The notes under the pieces are model-generated. The model was not told the origin of the DNA, searched no databases, and saw only the letters and a list, made by a program, of their open reading frames with translations. Made by a program: the position numbers and the translations under genes. A stretch of DNA of 64,000 nt. Source: Paraburkholderia guartelaensis (lineage in GTDB: Bacteria; Pseudomonadota; Gammaproteobacteria; Burkholderiales; Burkholderiaceae). The stretch lies in NCBI RefSeq assembly GCF_004353905.1, contig NZ_SMOD01000016.1:108577-172576 (forward strand), given 5' to 3'. Below, in pieces: positions 17,260 through 27,427 of this stretch. The number at the start of each line of letters is the position of its first letter. Within the stretch, counting starts at the first letter, position 1.

Positions 17260-20200
17260 TTAGCGCGAGCCCGTTGCGCTCCGTTCTGGTGCCGGTTTGC
17301 TTTCGGCAACGCTCGCGTTGCCCTGGCCACGCGCCAGCACGGGCGCGAGCGCTGCACCGGTATGGCTTGCCCGCACCTTCGCGAGTGCTTCGGGATCGGC
17401 CGCGGCGACGATCGTGCCACCGCCCACGCCGCCTTCGGGCCCGAGATCGATGATCCAGTCGGCTTCGGCGATCACGTCCAGGTCGTGCTCGATCACGACG
17501 ACACTGTGCCCCGCGTCCGCGAGCCGGTGCAGCACGCTGATGAGGCGCGCCACGTCGGCCATGTGCAGGCCCACGGTGGGCTCGTCGAGCACGTAGAGCG
17601 TGTGCGGCGCCTTCTGGCCGCGGCGCGTGATGTCGTCGCGCACCTTCGAGAGCTCGGTCACGAGCTTGATGCGCTGCGCCTCGCCGCCCGAGAGCGTGGG
17701 CGAAGGCTGGCCGAGCGTGAGGTAGCCGAGACCCACGTCCTTCATGAGCTGCAGCGGGTGCGAAATACTCGTGATCGACCCGAAGAACTCCACCGCCTCG
17801 TCGATTTCCATCGTCAGCACTTCGCCGATGTTCCGGCCGCGCCACGTCACGGCCAGTGTTTCGGGATTGAAGCGCTGGCCGTGGCACACGTCGCACGGCA
17901 CCTTCACGTCGGGCAGGAAGCTCATGCCGATGGTGCGCACGCCCTGGCCTTCGCACGCGGGACAGCGCCCGTCGCCGGTATTGAACGAGAAACGGGACGC
18001 GCTATAGCCGCGGGCGCGCGCCTCGAGCGTATCGGCGAAAAGGCGGCGGATCGCGTCCCACACGCCGATATAGGTCGCAGGGCACGAGCGCGGCGTTTTG
18101 CCGATCGGCGTCTGGTCGACTTCGAGCACGCGGTCGATGCTTTCCCATCCGCTGATCGAATCACAGCCCTGCCACGTATGCGCAACCTCGAGCTTCGGCT
18201 TGGCGCTCGTGCGCGCGAGCACGCTCGAACGGCGTTCCGCCGCGCTCGGCGCTTTCTCCTTCACCGCCTTGCGCGCGCGGCGCTCGGCAGGCGAAGACAG
18301 GACCGAACGCCCCACGGCGTCGAGCAGATTGGAAAGCAGCACATCGCGCGCGAGCGTGGACTTGCCGGAGCCGCTCACGCCCGTAATCGCCACGAGACGT
18401 CCGAGCGGGATCTGCGCGGTGACGTTGCGCAGGTTGTGCAGCTTGCCTCCGTGCACGGTGAGCCACTGACCCGGCACCGCCTCGCGTCCCGCGCGCGCCG
18501 GACGCACTTCGCGGCGCGGCTGCAGCGGGTGCTGGATCGGATGCGCAAGATAGCGGCCCGTGAGCGAATCGGCCTGCGCCGCGAGATCGGCGACGCTGCC
18601 CTGCGCGACCACTCGGCCGCCGCGCTTGCCCGCGCTCGGACCGATGTCGATGATGTGATCGGCACGCCGGATCGTGTCCTCGTCGTGTTCGACCACGACG
18701 AGCGTGTTGCCCTTCTCGCCGAGGCTGCGCAGCGCGTCCAGCAGGATCTGGTTGTCGCGCGGATGCAGGCCGATGGTCGGTTCGTCGAGCACGTAGCACA
18801 CGCCCTGCAAATTGCTGCCCAGTTGCGCGGCGAGACGAATGCGCTGCGCCTCGCCGCCCGAAAGGCTCGGCGCGGCGCGATCGAGGCTCAGATAGCCGAG
18901 CCCCACTTCTTCCAGGAACTGCAGCCGGCTGCGGATTTCGCTCACCACGTCGCGCGCGATCTGCGCATCGCGGCCGCCCAGTTTCAGCGTATCGATCCAG
19001 CGGCGCGTATCCGCCACGGTCCACTGCGCGACATCGACGATGGGATGCGCGTCGAACGTCACGGCGCGCGCCACCGGATTCAGGCGCGTGCCGCCGCAAT
19101 CGTGGCACGGCTCGTCGACCATGCCTTCGGGCTCCTGCTCTTCCGAAGGCAAGGTTTGCTCGCGACCTCGGCCGTCTTCGGCGACGATCGTGTCGTCGTA
19201 GGCGGCGCGGTGCTCGCGCGTGAGCGCGAGGCCCGTGCCCACACAGGTCGTGCACCAGCCATGCTTGCTGTTGTACGAGAACATACGCGGATCGAGTTCC
19301 GGATAGCTCGTGCCGCACACGGGGCAGGCGCGCCGCGTCGAAAGCACCTTCACCTCACCGATGCTCGCCGTCGAACCGCCGTTGCCCAGCACGTGATCGA
19401 GACCGTCGAGCGGCGCGAGCAAGTGCACGATGCCCTTGCCCGCTTCGAGCGTCGCACCGAGCATCGTCCGCAATTGCGCCTCATTTTCAGGCTCGATCAC
19501 GAGATCGCCCACGGGCAACTCGATCGTATGTTCGCGGAATCGGTCGAGCTTGGGCCACGGCGCGACGGGCACGAATTCGCCATCCACGCGCAGATGCGTG
19601 TTGCCGCGCGCCTTCGCCCACTTCGCGAGATCGGTGTAGACGCCCTTGCGATTGACGACGAGCGGCGCGAGCAAACCGACATGCTGGCCGCGATGTTCGC
19701 GCAGCAGTTGCGCGACGATCGCATCGACGCTCTGCGATGTAACGGGCGTGCCGTCATGCACGCAGTGCTGCACGCCGAGCTTCACGTAAAGCAGACGCAG
19801 GAAGTGCCACACCTCGGAGGTCGTGGCGACCGTACTCTTGCGGCCGCCGCGCGAGAGGCGCTGCTCGATCGCGACGGTCGGCGGAATGCCGTACACGGCA
19901 TCGACTTCGGGACGGCCCGCAGGCTGCACGATCGAGCGCGCATACGCGTTGAGCGATTCGAGGTAACGCCGCTGGCCTTCGTGAAAGAGGATGTCGAACG
20001 CGAGCGTGGACTTGCCCGAACCCGACACGCCAGTGATGACGTTGAAGCGGCCGTGCGGAATATCGACGTCGAGCGCCTTGAGGTTGTGCTCGCGCGCGTT
20101 CACGATGCGCACCACATCCTCACCCTGCACGTCGCGGCGCGCCTGCGCGGCACGCAATGCGGTTTGCAGCGCCACGCCCTCTTCCTCTGCGAGCAGCTCG

Positions 20201-23160
20201 GCGCTACTGCCAAGCGCGGCTTCGTAGCGCTCGAGCGCCGCACCCGTATGCGAACGCGGACACGCGATCACATCCTCGGGCGTACCGACGCACACCACTT
20301 CGCCGCCCGCGTCGCCGCCTTCGGGGCCGAGGTCGATCAGCCAGTCGGCGGCGCGGATCACGTCGAGGTTGTGTTCGATCACGAGCAGCGAATGGCCGCC
20401 CGCGAGCAGCTTGCCGAACGCGCGCATCAGCTTGGCGATGTCGTCGAAATGCAGGCCCGTGGTCGGTTCGTCGAACATGAAGAGGCGGCCACCCGCCTCC
20501 TTGCCGCGCGACTGCGCGGTTTCCGCGAGATAGCCCGCGAGCTTCAGGCGCTGCGCCTCGCCGCCCGAGAGCGTCGGCACGGGCTGGCCGAGCTTCACGT
20601 ATTCGAGGCCCACGTCAACGATCGGCTGAAGCACGCGCAATACTTCGGCGTCCTCAGCGAAGCATTGCACCGCTTCGCTCACCGTGAGGTCGAGCACGTC
20701 CGCGACCGAAAGCGTGCGGCCGGCGCGCTCGATCTTCACTTCGAGCACTTCCGGACGATAGCGGCTGCCGTCGCAATCGGGGCAACGCAGATACACATCG
20801 CTCAGGAACTGCATTTCGATGTGCTCGAAACCCGAGCCGCCGCAAGTCGGGCAACGTCCTTCGCCCGAGTTGAAGCTGAACATCCCTGCCGTGTAGCCGC
20901 GCTGCTTCGCAAGCGTCGCCTTGGCGAACAGCTTGCGGATCTCGTCGAACGCGCCGACATAGCTGGCCGGATTCGAGCGCGCCGTCTTGCCGATCGGCGA
21001 CTGGTCGACGAACACGGCGTCGCTGATTTGCTCCGCGCCGCTCAGCTTGCGGAACGTGCCCGGCGCTTCCGTCGCTTTGCCCAGATGCCGCGCGAGCGCG
21101 GGATAAAGCACGTCCTGCACGAGCGTCGATTTGCCCGAGCCCGAGACGCCCGTCACGCAAACGAGCCGCTGCAGCGGAATCTGCACGGTCACGTCGCGCA
21201 GGTTGTGCTCGCTCGCGCCTTCGAGCAGAAGGTTCGGCGTGGACGCTTCAACCGGGCGTCGCTCCCAGTGCGAAGCGTCGGCAACGGCGCGGTGGCCGCC
21301 CAGGTACTCGCCCGTCAGGGTGCCCGAGGAGCGGATATCGTTCGGCGTGCCGTCGTAGACGATCGAGCCGCCGCGCTCGCCGGGGCCGGGGCCCATGTCG
21401 ATGAGGCGGTCGGCCGCGAGCATCACGGACGGATCGTGCTCGACCACGACGAGCGTGTTGCCCGCGTCGCGCAGACGTTGCATCGCTTCGACGATGCGGT
21501 TGAGGTCGCGCGGATGCAGGCCGATACTCGGTTCATCGAGCACGAACAGCGTTTTCGTGAGCGACGTGCCGAGCGCCGTGGTCAGGTTGATACGCTGCAC
21601 TTCGCCGCCCGAGAGCGTGCGGCTCTGGCGGTCGAGCGTCAGATAGCCGAGGCCCACGTCGCAGAGATACTTCAGGCGCGTGCGCACTTCTTCGAGCAGC
21701 AGCTTCAGCGCATCATCGAGCAATGCTGAGGAAAGCGAAAGATTGTCAAAGAAGCGGCGAATGCGCTCGATCGGCAGCAGCATCACGTCGTGCACGGTGA
21801 GGCCCGGCAGCGCTTCGAGCTGCGCGCGCGTCCAGTCCACGCCGTGCGGCAGGAAGCGCCCCGAAGGCGCGAGCACGTCGTCCGCGTTCTGCTGCGTGCC
21901 GAGGCGCCACTGCAAAGCCTCGGTTTTCAGGCGCGCGCCGCCACAGGTTTCGCACGGCGTGTAGCTGCGGTACTTCGACAGCAGCACGCGGATGTGCATC
22001 TTGTAGGCCTTCGACTCCAGATACTGGAAGAAGCGCTTCACGCCGTACCACTGCGTTTGCCAGCTGCCCTTCCAGTCCGGTGCGCCGTTGATGACCCAGT
22101 CGCGCTGCGCCTGCGTCAGCTCGGACCATGCCGTATCGCGCGGAATGCCGGCCTTCGCGGCATAGCGCACCAGGTCGTCCTGGCACTCCTTCCATGCCGG
22201 CGTTTGCAGCGGCTTGATCGCGCCGCCGCGCAGCGTCTTGCGCTCGTCGGGGATCACGAGGCCCCAGTCCACGCCGATCACGCGGCCAAACCCGCGGCAC
22301 GCGTCGCACGCGCCATAGGCCGAGTTGAACGAGAACAGCGCGGGCTGCGGATCGGCGTAGCGCAGATCGCTGTCCGGGCAATGCAGCCCCGTCGAGAAGC
22401 GCCAGATCTGCGGCTCAGCGGCGGCTTCAGCGTCGCCGCTCTCCAGCACGTAAATGTTGACGCGCCCGCTGCCGCGCTTGAGCGAGGCCTCGATCGCCTC
22501 GATCGCGCGGCTCTTCTCCACGTTCTGCATGCGGAAGCGGTCGGCGACTACGTCGAGCAGCTTGCGCGTGCCTTCGGCGGTCTTCACCTCGCGCTGCGCC
22601 TGCACGCGCGTATAGCCGCTCGCGGAGAGCCACTGCGCGACTTCTTCCTCGGTGGTCGTATCGGGCAACTCGACCGGAAACGTGACCACGAGACGCGGGT
22701 CGCCCGCGGCCGTGCGCGCCATCAGTTCGGCGTAAATCGTCTCAGGCGTGTCGTGCCGCACGGGCTGCGCCGTGACGCGGTCGAACAGATTCGCGGCGCG
22801 CGCGTAGAGCAGCTTCAGATGGTCGTTCAGCTCCGTCATCGTGCCGACCGTGGAGCGCGAACTGCGCACGGGGTTGGTCTGGTCGATGGCGATGGCGGGC
22901 GGCACACCGTCCACACGATCGACCTGCGGCCGGTCCATGCGGTCGAGGAACTGGCGCGCGTAGGCGCTGAACGTTTCGACGTAACGGCGCTGGCCTTCGG
23001 CGTAAAGCGTGTCGAAGACGAGGCTCGACTTGCCCGAGCCCGAAGGCCCGGTTACGACCGTCATTTCGCCGGTGTGCAGGTCGAGGTCGAGGTTCTTGAG
23101 GTTGTGCTGGCGGGCACCACGGATTCGGATGGATCGGTTTTCGCTCACTTGCGCTGGCAT
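17260..23160 (-). CDS. uvrA: Double-length UvrA (tandem-fused excinuclease ABC subunit A)
   Basis: 1966 residues, about twice the usual 940-950. Two complete UvrA units are fused head to tail, meeting near residue 1000. Four P-loops are visible near residues 43 (GPSGSGKSS), 673, 1047 and 1597 (each GVSGSGKST), and four LSGGE signatures near 517, 863, 1433 and 1823. Each half also has CxxC zinc modules (CETCGG and CPTCGG...CPDCDG in the first; CHDCGG and CPACEG...CDVCHG in the second). UvrA normally works as a dimer that scans DNA and loads UvrB, so the fusion would be a covalent dimer. The second half is more divergent. A LexA box lies about 130 bp upstream. Whether a standard uvrA exists elsewhere cannot be seen. 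Confidence 0.93.
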   Translation of the reverse strand: MPAQVSENRSIRIRGARQHNLKNLDLDLHTGEMTVVTGPSGSGKSSLVFDTLYAEGQRRYVETFSAYARQFLDRMDRPQVDRVDGVPPAIAIDQTNPVRSSRSTVGTMTELNDHLKLLYARAANLFDRVTAQPVRHDTPETIYAELMARTAAGDPRLVVTFPVELPDTTTEEEVAQWLSASGYTRVQAQREVKTAEGTRKLLDVVADRFRMQNVEKSRAIEAIEASLKRGSGRVNIYVLESGDAEAAAEPQIWRFSTGLHCPDSDLRYADPQPALFSFNSAYGACDACRGFGRVIGVDWGLVIPDERKTLRGGAIKPLQTPAWKECQDDLVRYAAKAGIPRDTAWSELTQAQRDWVINGAPDWKGSWQTQWYGVKRFFQYLESKAYKMHIRVLLSKYRSYTPCETCGGARLKTEALQWRLGTQQNADDVLAPSGRFLPHGVDWTRAQLEALPGLTVHDVMLLPIERIRRFFDNLSLSSALLDDALKLLLEEVRTRLKYLCDVGLGYLTLDRQSRTLSGGEVQRINLTTALGTSLTKTLFVLDEPSIGLHPRDLNRIVEAMQRLRDAGNTLVVVEHDPSVMLAADRLIDMGPGPGERGGSIVYDGTPNDIRSSGTLTGEYLGGHRAVADASHWERRPVEASTPNLLLEGASEHNLRDVTVQIPLQRLVCVTGVSGSGKSTLVQDVLYPALARHLGKATEAPGTFRKLSGAEQISDAVFVDQSPIGKTARSNPASYVGAFDEIRKLFAKATLAKQRGYTAGMFSFNSGEGRCPTCGGSGFEHIEMQFLSDVYLRCPDCDGSRYRPEVLEVKIERAGRTLSVADVLDLTVSEAVQCFAEDAEVLRVLQPIVDVGLEYVKLGQPVPTLSGGEAQRLKLAGYLAETAQSRGKEAGGRLFMFDEPTTGLHFDDIAKLMRAFGKLLAGGHSLLVIEHNLDVIRAADWLIDLGPEGGDAGGEVVCVGTPEDVIACPRSHTGAALERYEAALGSSAELLAEEEGVALQTALRAAQARRDVQGEDVVRIVNAREHNLKALDVDIPHGRFNVITGVSGSGKSTLAFDILFHEGQRRYLESLNAYARSIVQPAGRPEVDAVYGIPPTVAIEQRLSRGGRKSTVATTSEVWHFLRLLYVKLGVQHCVHDGTPVTSQSVDAIVAQLLREHRGQHVGLLAPLVVNRKGVYTDLAKWAKARGNTHLRVDGEFVPVAPWPKLDRFREHTIELPVGDLVIEPENEAQLRTMLGATLEAGKGIVHLLAPLDGLDHVLGNGGSTASIGEVKVLSTRRACPVCGTSYPELDPRMFSYNSKHGWCTTCVGTGLALTREHRAAYDDTIVAEDGRGREQTLPSEEQEPEGMVDEPCHDCGGTRLNPVARAVTFDAHPIVDVAQWTVADTRRWIDTLKLGGRDAQIARDVVSEIRSRLQFLEEVGLGYLSLDRAAPSLSGGEAQRIRLAAQLGSNLQGVCYVLDEPTIGLHPRDNQILLDALRSLGEKGNTLVVVEHDEDTIRRADHIIDIGPSAGKRGGRVVAQGSVADLAAQADSLTGRYLAHPIQHPLQPRREVRPARAGREAVPGQWLTVHGGKLHNLRNVTAQIPLGRLVAITGVSGSGKSTLARDVLLSNLLDAVGRSVLSSPAERRARKAVKEKAPSAAERRSSVLARTSAKPKLEVAHTWQGCDSISGWESIDRVLEVDQTPIGKTPRSCPATYIGVWDAIRRLFADTLEARARGYSASRFSFNTGDGRCPACEGQGVRTIGMSFLPDVKVPCDVCHGQRFNPETLAVTWRGRNIGEVLTMEIDEAVEFFGSITSISHPLQLMKDVGLGYLTLGQPSPTLSGGEAQRIKLVTELSKVRDDITRRGQKAPHTLYVLDEPTVGLHMADVARLISVLHRLADAGHSVVVIEHDLDVIAEADWIIDLGPEGGVGGGTIVAAADPEALAKVRASHTGAALAPVLARGQGNASVAESKPAPERSATGSR

Positions 23161-23291
23161 TCCGGCTGGATCACACGCGTGGGGCCGGACGGCGCGCGAA
23201 ATGGGGCAAATACGCGGCGCGGCCCGGCAACTTGCAGCGCGGCGCGCGCGGGAACTCGGCGCGCGGCCCTGGCTGTCAGGCTAGGATTCTA

Positions 23292-23307
23292 CTGTATATT
23301 TATACAG
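23292..23307. promoter_or_regulatory. LexA (SOS) box upstream of double uvrA
   Basis: CTGTATATTTATACAG is a near-perfect match to the consensus CTGT-N8-ACAG with an AT-only core. It lies 132 bp before the uvrA start and after the end of the leftward TPR gene, so it should control uvrA. Confidence 0.85.
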
Positions 23308-23373
23308 CACGCTGGATGGCCGTTCGGCTGAGTCTCGCCCGCCGGTTGCCCCGTATTTACGCGCCAGATGGCC

Positions 23374-25737
23374 CTATTGCGCTGCAGCGCGCCACATGCC
23401 GTCGTACGCCGCTTCGACGCCGCGCGCAAACCGCTCTCCGTCCATGAGCGGCGAGTGCGCCAGGCGTTCGCGCAGCGTCGCGCGCAGATTCGCGAGACGA
23501 GGCAGGTCGCTCGCGAGACTCACCGCCGTCTCCACGAAGGCGTCGTCGGAATCGGCGGCCAACTCCGCGAGGCCGAGGTTCGCGAGCTGGCTCAAGCCCG
23601 CGCGCCCCGCCACGGTCGGCCCGATGCGTGTGACAACGGGCACCCCCATCCACAGCGCGTCGAGCGAGGTCGTATGGCCGTTGTACGGCAACGTATCGAG
23701 CCCGAGATCGACTTCGTGATAGCTGCGCAGATAATCCGCGCGCGGGCGGAACGGCAAGAAGCGCACGCGCGCCGGGTCGATGCCGGCCCGCGCGAGCCGC
23801 TGCGCGAGGCGGCGTCTCGCTTCGCCCTCGGCGGCCATGAGCACGAGGCGCGCCGCAGGCAAGCGGGCAAACACACGGGGCCACAGGTTCAACGTCGTAT
23901 CGGTGAGCTTGCACGGGTTGTTCAGGCTGCCGAACGTGACATGTCCCGCGCTCGATGCCGGCAGTGCATTCACTTCGGGTTCCGAAGCAAGCGGATCGTA
24001 ACACCAGAACGTGTGCGGCAAACGCCACGACTTTTCGCTGTAGTGGCGATCGTGCGCAGGCGGATCGAGCCAGGGATCGGTCAGCCGCCAGTCCATCGCG
24101 CCGATGCCGGTCGTGCCGGGATAAGCGAGCCACGCGACCTGCACTGGCGCCGGCTTGCGCGCGAACAGCAGAGGCCGGCCATCGGACATGTGCATCGTGA
24201 GATCGACGAGGATATCGATGCCGTCCGCGCGGATGTGGTCCGCCAGCGCCGCATCGCTCAACATGCGTACGTCGTGCCACTTGTCGACGTGTGCGGCGAG
24301 ACGTGCGGTCGTCGCATCGGGCCTGACCACGCTCGAATACGCGTGAATCTCGAAGCGCGTGCGGTCGTGGTGGGCGAAGAGCGGCGTCATGAACAATGCC
24401 TGGCAATGCTCACGAAAATCACCCGATACGTAGCCGATGCGCAAGCGCCTTCCCGTCGCGGCTTCGACTTCAACGCGCGTCAGTTCGGTACTCAAAGGCG
24501 CCTCGTGCTGCACAGACCAGCGTCTTGCCTCGTCGAGAATCACCTGCGGATCTTCAGCCTGAAACGACAACGCGTACAGAAGGTTGCTGTGCGCGATGAG
24601 GTTGCCGGGCTCGCTCGCCACGGCCCGGCGAAAGCACTCGATGCCTTCGTCCAGGTCCCCGCAGTCCTTCAGCACGTTGCCGAGATTATTGAGCGTGGCC
24701 GAGCGCGATGGATCGAGATCGAGGGCCTGGCGCAAAAGCGCTTGCGCTTCGTCGAGGCTGCCGAGCGTGCGCATCAGGTTGGCGGCGTTGTTGAATGCGT
24801 CGACGAAATCCGGCCGGACGTGGATGGCCGTTTCGTACGCTTCGCGTGCAGCCGGGTAATCGCCGAGATCGCGGCAGACATTCCCCAGGTTGTTGGCCGC
24901 TTCCGCATGAGCCGGGTCGAGCGCGAGCGCGCGGCGATATTGCGCTTCGGCATCGCGCAGACGGCCGCGCGACTGAAGCGCGACGCCGTAGTTGTAGGCC
25001 GCGTGCGCGATATGAGGTTCGATGGCGACCGCGCGTTCGAGCAGGGGCAATGCCTCGTCCAGACGCTCCAGACGGGTCAGCAGCACACCGAGGTTGATCA
25101 TCGCGACTGCCGTGTCCGGTGCGGCCGCGAGCGCGGCGCGCAAGCTTTCGAGCGCTTCCTCGTCCCGACCCGCTTCCTGCAGCAGCGTGCCGAGGTTCGT
25201 CAATGCGTTGGCATCGCCCGGCTGCAAGGCAAGCGCACGGCGATAAGCGCCCTGGGCCTCACCGGAATCGCCCAGCAAACGCAGGCAATTACCCAGGTTA
25301 TTCCAGGCGTCCGTCCGGTTCGCCTCGCGCTCCAGCGCCGCGCGCCACGCCTCCACCGCTTCCGCCAGCGCACCCTGCGCCTGCAATGCCGAGCCGAGCC
25401 CGCACCAGAGATCGGCGGATGACGCGTCGTCGGCCAGCAAACCGCGATAGACATCCGCCGCTTCGGCATGGCGTGCGGCCATGGCATAGGCCTGTCCCAG
25501 CGCTTCGCGATAGCGCCGCTGACCAGGATCGACGGCGAGCGCGAGCTGCAACCAGCCGATCGCATCACCCGGCGCGCCTTCCTGCAAACCGATCACGCCG
25601 AGGCGAAACATCGCACCCGCGTGCGTTGCATCGGCTTCGAGCAGTTGCATGTACAACTGACGCGCACGCGGCAGGTCGCCGGCGAAATGGCTCTCGCTGG
25701 CGCGCTCGTAAAGGGAGTCGTTCTGCATCGGGCTCAC
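23374..25737 (-). CDS. TPR protein with O-GlcNAc-transferase (SPINDLY-like) domain
   Basis: 787 residues. Residues 1 to about 390 are ten or more tetratricopeptide repeats (for example AYNYGVALQSRGRLRDAEAQ). The C-terminal half is a Glyco_transf_41 domain: RLRIGYVSGDFREHCQALFM, DILVDLTMHMSDGRPLLF, QVAWLAYPGTTGIGAMDWRLTD and the nucleotide-binding FRPRADYLRSYHEVDLGLDT. Bacterial members glycosylate proteins (HMW-C-like adhesins, flagellin) or are of unknown role. No signal peptide, so it is cytoplasmic. No acceptor-protein gene adjoins it. The AT-rich 230 bp upstream suggests a single-gene unit. Confidence 0.88.
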   Translation of the reverse strand: MSPMQNDSLYERASESHFAGDLPRARQLYMQLLEADATHAGAMFRLGVIGLQEGAPGDAIGWLQLALAVDPGQRRYREALGQAYAMAARHAEAADVYRGLLADDASSADLWCGLGSALQAQGALAEAVEAWRAALEREANRTDAWNNLGNCLRLLGDSGEAQGAYRRALALQPGDANALTNLGTLLQEAGRDEEALESLRAALAAAPDTAVAMINLGVLLTRLERLDEALPLLERAVAIEPHIAHAAYNYGVALQSRGRLRDAEAQYRRALALDPAHAEAANNLGNVCRDLGDYPAAREAYETAIHVRPDFVDAFNNAANLMRTLGSLDEAQALLRQALDLDPSRSATLNNLGNVLKDCGDLDEGIECFRRAVASEPGNLIAHSNLLYALSFQAEDPQVILDEARRWSVQHEAPLSTELTRVEVEAATGRRLRIGYVSGDFREHCQALFMTPLFAHHDRTRFEIHAYSSVVRPDATTARLAAHVDKWHDVRMLSDAALADHIRADGIDILVDLTMHMSDGRPLLFARKPAPVQVAWLAYPGTTGIGAMDWRLTDPWLDPPAHDRHYSEKSWRLPHTFWCYDPLASEPEVNALPASSAGHVTFGSLNNPCKLTDTTLNLWPRVFARLPAARLVLMAAEGEARRRLAQRLARAGIDPARVRFLPFRPRADYLRSYHEVDLGLDTLPYNGHTTSLDALWMGVPVVTRIGPTVAGRAGLSQLANLGLAELAADSDDAFVETAVSLASDLPRLANLRATLRERLAHSPLMDGERFARGVEAAYDGMWRAAAQ

Positions 25738-25967
25738 TGAATTCGTGCAACGAAGTCGTTACCAAACCTTATTCAATATTAACGGCAGTTTCTTTCAAAA
25801 ACTTCTCACCCGTTTTATTACCAACTATTGAGCAAGTTCATCGCAGGCGAAAAACCTTTCCTTCAAACTCGAAAGGCAGGCGGACGTTCGGCGACACCGC
25901 GATGCGCAACGCATCCGGCCGCGCGCCGCCACTCAGCTTCGACAGGAGCCCAACGACGAGCAAGACG

Positions 25968-26984
25968 ATGCAAGCCGCGGTAGTCCGTGCATTTGGCAAA
26001 CCCCTTGTGCTGGAGGAAGTCGCCGTCCCAACCCCGGGACCCGGCGAACTGCTAGTGAAAATCGAGGCGTGCGGCGTATGCCACACGGACCTGCACGCCG
26101 CGCACGGCGACTGGCCCGTGAAGCCGCAGCCGCCGTTCATTCCCGGTCACGAGGGCGTGGGCTATGTCGTGGGTGTGGGTGCGGGCGTCACGCACGTCAA
26201 GGAAGGCGATCGCGTAGGCATTCCGTGGCTCTACTCGGCATGCGGCCATTGCGAACATTGCCTCGGCGGTTGGGAAACGCTTTGCGACCAGCAGCAGAAC
26301 ACCGGCTATTCGGTCAATGGCGGGTTTGCGCAATACGCGAAAGCCGACGCGAATTACGTCGGCCTGCTGCCGAAAAATATCGACTTCATCGAAATCGCAC
26401 CCGTGCTCTGCGCGGGCGTGACGGTCTACAAGGGCCTGAAAGTCACCGACACGCGCCCTGGCAACTGGGTCGTGATTTCCGGGGTGGGCGGCCTCGGCCA
26501 CATGGCCGTGCAATACGCGCGCGCGATGGGGCTCAATGTCGCAGCCGTCGATGTCGACGATGCGAAACTCGAACTGGCGAAACGCCTCGGCGCGACCGTG
26601 ACGGTCAACGCGAAAACCACCGATCCCGCGGCGTATCTGAAGAAGGAAATCGGCGGCGCGCACGGCGTGCTCGTTACCGCGGTCTCGCCGATTGCGTTTT
26701 CGCAGGCACTCGGCATGGTGCGCCGGGGCGGCACGGTGTCGCTGAACGGCCTGCCGCCTGGCGACTTCCCGCTGCCGATCTTCGACATGGTGCTGGGCGG
26801 CGTGACGGTGCGCGGCTCGATTGTCGGCACGCGCCTCGACCTCGAAGAGTCGCTGATGTTCGCGGAGGAAGGCAAGGTCAAGGCAACCGTCTCCACCGAC
26901 AAGCTGGAAAACATCAACGACGTGTTCGCGCGCATGGAGCGCGGCGCGATCGAAGGCCGCGTCGTGCTCGATATGGCCGGCTAA
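25968..26984 (+). CDS. adhP: Zinc-dependent alcohol dehydrogenase, AdhP type
   Basis: 338 residues, NAD-dependent oxidation of short-chain alcohols or reduction of aldehydes. Catalytic zinc site: CGVCHTDLHA (Cys near 37) and GHEGVG (His near 60). Structural zinc: CGHCEHCLGGWETLC near 92-106. Rossmann motif GVGGLGHMAVQYA near 172. MQAAVVRAFGKPL aligns with the AdhP N-terminus, so the ATG at 25968 is used although the frame extends far upstream. Its only nearby GGAG is about 20 nt away. It is convergent with the quinol monooxygenase-like gene, and not clearly part of the NemR-type set. Confidence 0.92.
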   Translation: MQAAVVRAFGKPLVLEEVAVPTPGPGELLVKIEACGVCHTDLHAAHGDWPVKPQPPFIPGHEGVGYVVGVGAGVTHVKEGDRVGIPWLYSACGHCEHCLGGWETLCDQQQNTGYSVNGGFAQYAKADANYVGLLPKNIDFIEIAPVLCAGVTVYKGLKVTDTRPGNWVVISGVGGLGHMAVQYARAMGLNVAAVDVDDAKLELAKRLGATVTVNAKTTDPAAYLKKEIGGAHGVLVTAVSPIAFSQALGMVRRGGTVSLNGLPPGDFPLPIFDMVLGGVTVRGSIVGTRLDLEESLMFAEEGKVKATVSTDKLENINDVFARMERGAIEGRVVLDMAG

Positions 26985-27008
26985 GCGGCGCGAGCCCGCG
27001 CAATGAAA

Positions 27009-27046
27009 ACGCGCCGGACACCGCTGCAAAGCGATGCCCGGCGCGT
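27009..27046. terminator. Hairpin between convergent genes
   Basis: Stem ACGCGCCGG / CCGGCGCGT with a small inner CGCT / AGCG hairpin. No strong T-run on either side. A bidirectional terminator is plausible from position. Confidence 0.45.
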
Positions 27047-27085
27047 CAATGAATCACCGCAACGATGGCGGCAAGAAGCGCGGCC

Positions 27086-27385
27086 TCAGTCCGCGACGTC
27101 CACGCCCTTCAGCAGCTTCACTTCAGGCGGCTCCGTCACCCACGCACCGATCTTCGCGCGATACGCCACGAAGTGCGCGCTATCGCGATGCGCCTGCACC
27201 GCGGCCTCGTCGACATAGGTTTCGTAAAGATAAAAGCCCGGTGCGCCGTCGGCACGGCGCAGCAGGTCGTAGCGCAGATTGCCCGGCTCCTTGCGCGTGT
27301 GCGCAACCATGTCGCGCATGAGCGCCTCCACTTCGGCGACATGCTCGGGCTTGGGCGTAATGCTCGCGAATAGATAGACGGTCAT
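27086..27385 (-). CDS. Antibiotic-biosynthesis-monooxygenase-fold protein (YgiN-like quinol monooxygenase)
   Basis: 99 residues, a dimeric ferredoxin-like alpha/beta barrel of the ABM family. Recognisable by VYLFASITPKPEHVAEVEAL, the EPGNLRYDLLRR turn and FYLYETYVDEAAVQAHRDSAHF with the conserved His residues. Such proteins oxidise quinols or dicarbonyl-type compounds without cofactors. It follows the OYE gene by 42 bp on the same strand. It probably belongs to the NemR-like electrophile-response operon. Confidence 0.82.
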   Translation of the reverse strand: MTVYLFASITPKPEHVAEVEALMRDMVAHTRKEPGNLRYDLLRRADGAPGFYLYETYVDEAAVQAHRDSAHFVAYRAKIGAWVTEPPEVKLLKGVDVAD

Positions 27386-27427
27386 TGGAATTCCCTCATC
27401 GTCAACGGTTTTACCGGTCGGCGAATT

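Noticed and set aside
17071..21729. A 1552-codon open frame on the plus strand
   Set aside because: It is antisense to the double UvrA, with Arg/His/Ala-rich composition and no domain; GC-rich third positions in uvrA leave this frame open.
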